Part shown: positions 43,010 to 43,231 of the stretch, piece by piece
How the letters are laid out: each line of letters starts with the position of its first letter
Position numbering within the stretch: position 1 is the first letter of the stretch
Assembly (NCBI GenBank): GCA_017889345.1
Contig: JAGHEJ010000080.1
Coordinates: 1 to 43,231, forward strand
Direction of reading: 5' to 3'
DNA from: Clostridiales bacterium
GTDB taxonomy: Bacteria; Bacillota; Clostridia; Clostridiales; Clostridiaceae
Length of the DNA: 43,231 nt
Translations under genes and position numbers: made by a program
Notes under the pieces: model-generated
The model's input: only the letters and a program-made list of their open reading frames with translations
What the model was told of the DNA's origin: nothing
The model's database searches: none

Positions 43010-43231
43010 ACTCAATAATTTTTATGTTTTCAATTTTTGGATCTTCCGTTCCCTGAACAAATAATCCAATTGCTTTCATATGTTCAACGTACTCAATAAT
43101 TTCTTCAGTTATAAGTTCTCCTGGACATAAGATTGGAATTCCTGGAGGATATGCTAGCAAAAATTCTCCACTAATTTTATTAACGCTATCTTTTAATGGG
43201 ACGGATTTTTTAGAAGCATAAAAAGCTTGAC
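43008..43231 (-). CDS. Orn/Lys/Arg decarboxylase family protein, C-terminal part
   Basis: The last 73 codons of a minus-strand gene that runs off the window, ending at TAA (43010-43008). AYPPGIPILCPGELITEEII is the C-terminal signature of group III PLP decarboxylases of the SpeA/YaaO type, just before the end of the protein. The PLP-binding domain lies outside the window, so substrate (arginine, lysine or ornithine) cannot be decided. Confidence 0.88.
   Translation of the reverse strand, partial: QAFYASKKSVPLKDSVNKISGEFLLAYPPGIPILCPGELITEEIIEYVEHMKAIGLFVQGTEDPKIENIKIIE

Noticed and set aside
1-43231. CRISPR arrays, insertion sequences, prophage genes, tRNA or rRNA genes
   Set aside because: I saw no regularly spaced repeats, transposase or integrase motifs, attachment-site repeats, or tRNA/rRNA-like sequence.

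Overview
The window reads as chromosome of a very A+T-rich, endospore-forming, flagellated member of the Clostridia. The evidence is the complete spoIIIA operon, spoVACDE, gpr, spoIIP, a flagellar basal-body operon with an FlbD/SwrD gene, and the clostridial order lepA-hemW-hrcA-grpE-dnaK-dnaJ. The low G+C, compact gene spacing, reduced metabolism and the flavour of the proteins fit segmented filamentous bacteria (Candidatus Arthromitus/Savagella). That name is inference from gene content; no database was searched.

Layout. 1-264: end of efp, with an in-frame TAA. 367-5355: spoIIIAA-AH. 5480-7156: an Asp23-family gene, orphan PTS IIB and IIA genes, and an O-acetyltransferase gene broken by an in-frame TAA. 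7193-8593 (-): a cystine-type symporter. 8769-17151: a helical orphan gene, a small flagellin, flgB, flgC, then fliG-H-I-J-K, flgD and flbD; fliE, fliF and flgE are absent from their usual places. 17155-18219 (-): an unrecognised coiled-coil protein. 18436-20301: spoVAC-D-E. 20414-25985: comEC without its C-terminal domain, holA, rpsT (-), gpr, spoIIP and a small membrane protein. 26069-33764: lepA, hemW and the CIRCE-controlled hrcA-grpE-dnaK-dnaJ operon. 33803-37758: an inserted block of rarA (-), a dynamin-like GTPase (+) and a HIRAN-domain protein (-). 37882-41262: prmA, rsmE, mtaB, hit. 41294-42430: a secreted protein with four DUF4214-like repeats. 42635-42811: rpsU with a consensus promoter. 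42812-43007: a non-coding stretch that can fold into a three-way junction and ends in a strong terminator. 43008-43231 (-): the C-terminal end of an Orn/Lys/Arg decarboxylase.

How the genes fit together. SpoIIP (engulfment), SpoIIIAA-AH (the mother-cell side of the feeding-tube channel), SpoVACDE (dipicolinate uptake) and Gpr (spore-protein degradation at germination) cover much of the path from engulfment to germination. The flagellar genes supply rod, switch, export ATPase and hook-assembly parts, but the set cannot be complete without genes elsewhere. The heat-shock block is a standard HrcA regulon. Translation and RNA/protein modification genes (lepA, prmA, rsmE, mtaB, rpsT, rpsU, efp) fill the rest.

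The points most worth checking are two in-frame TAA codons in otherwise well-preserved genes, an apparent ATT start for spoIIIAA, the missing fliE-fliF and flgE, a hairpin that hides the spoIIP ribosome-binding site, the rarA/dynamin/HIRAN block, the structured RNA after rpsU, and the complete absence of TGA stop codons among 51 gene ends.
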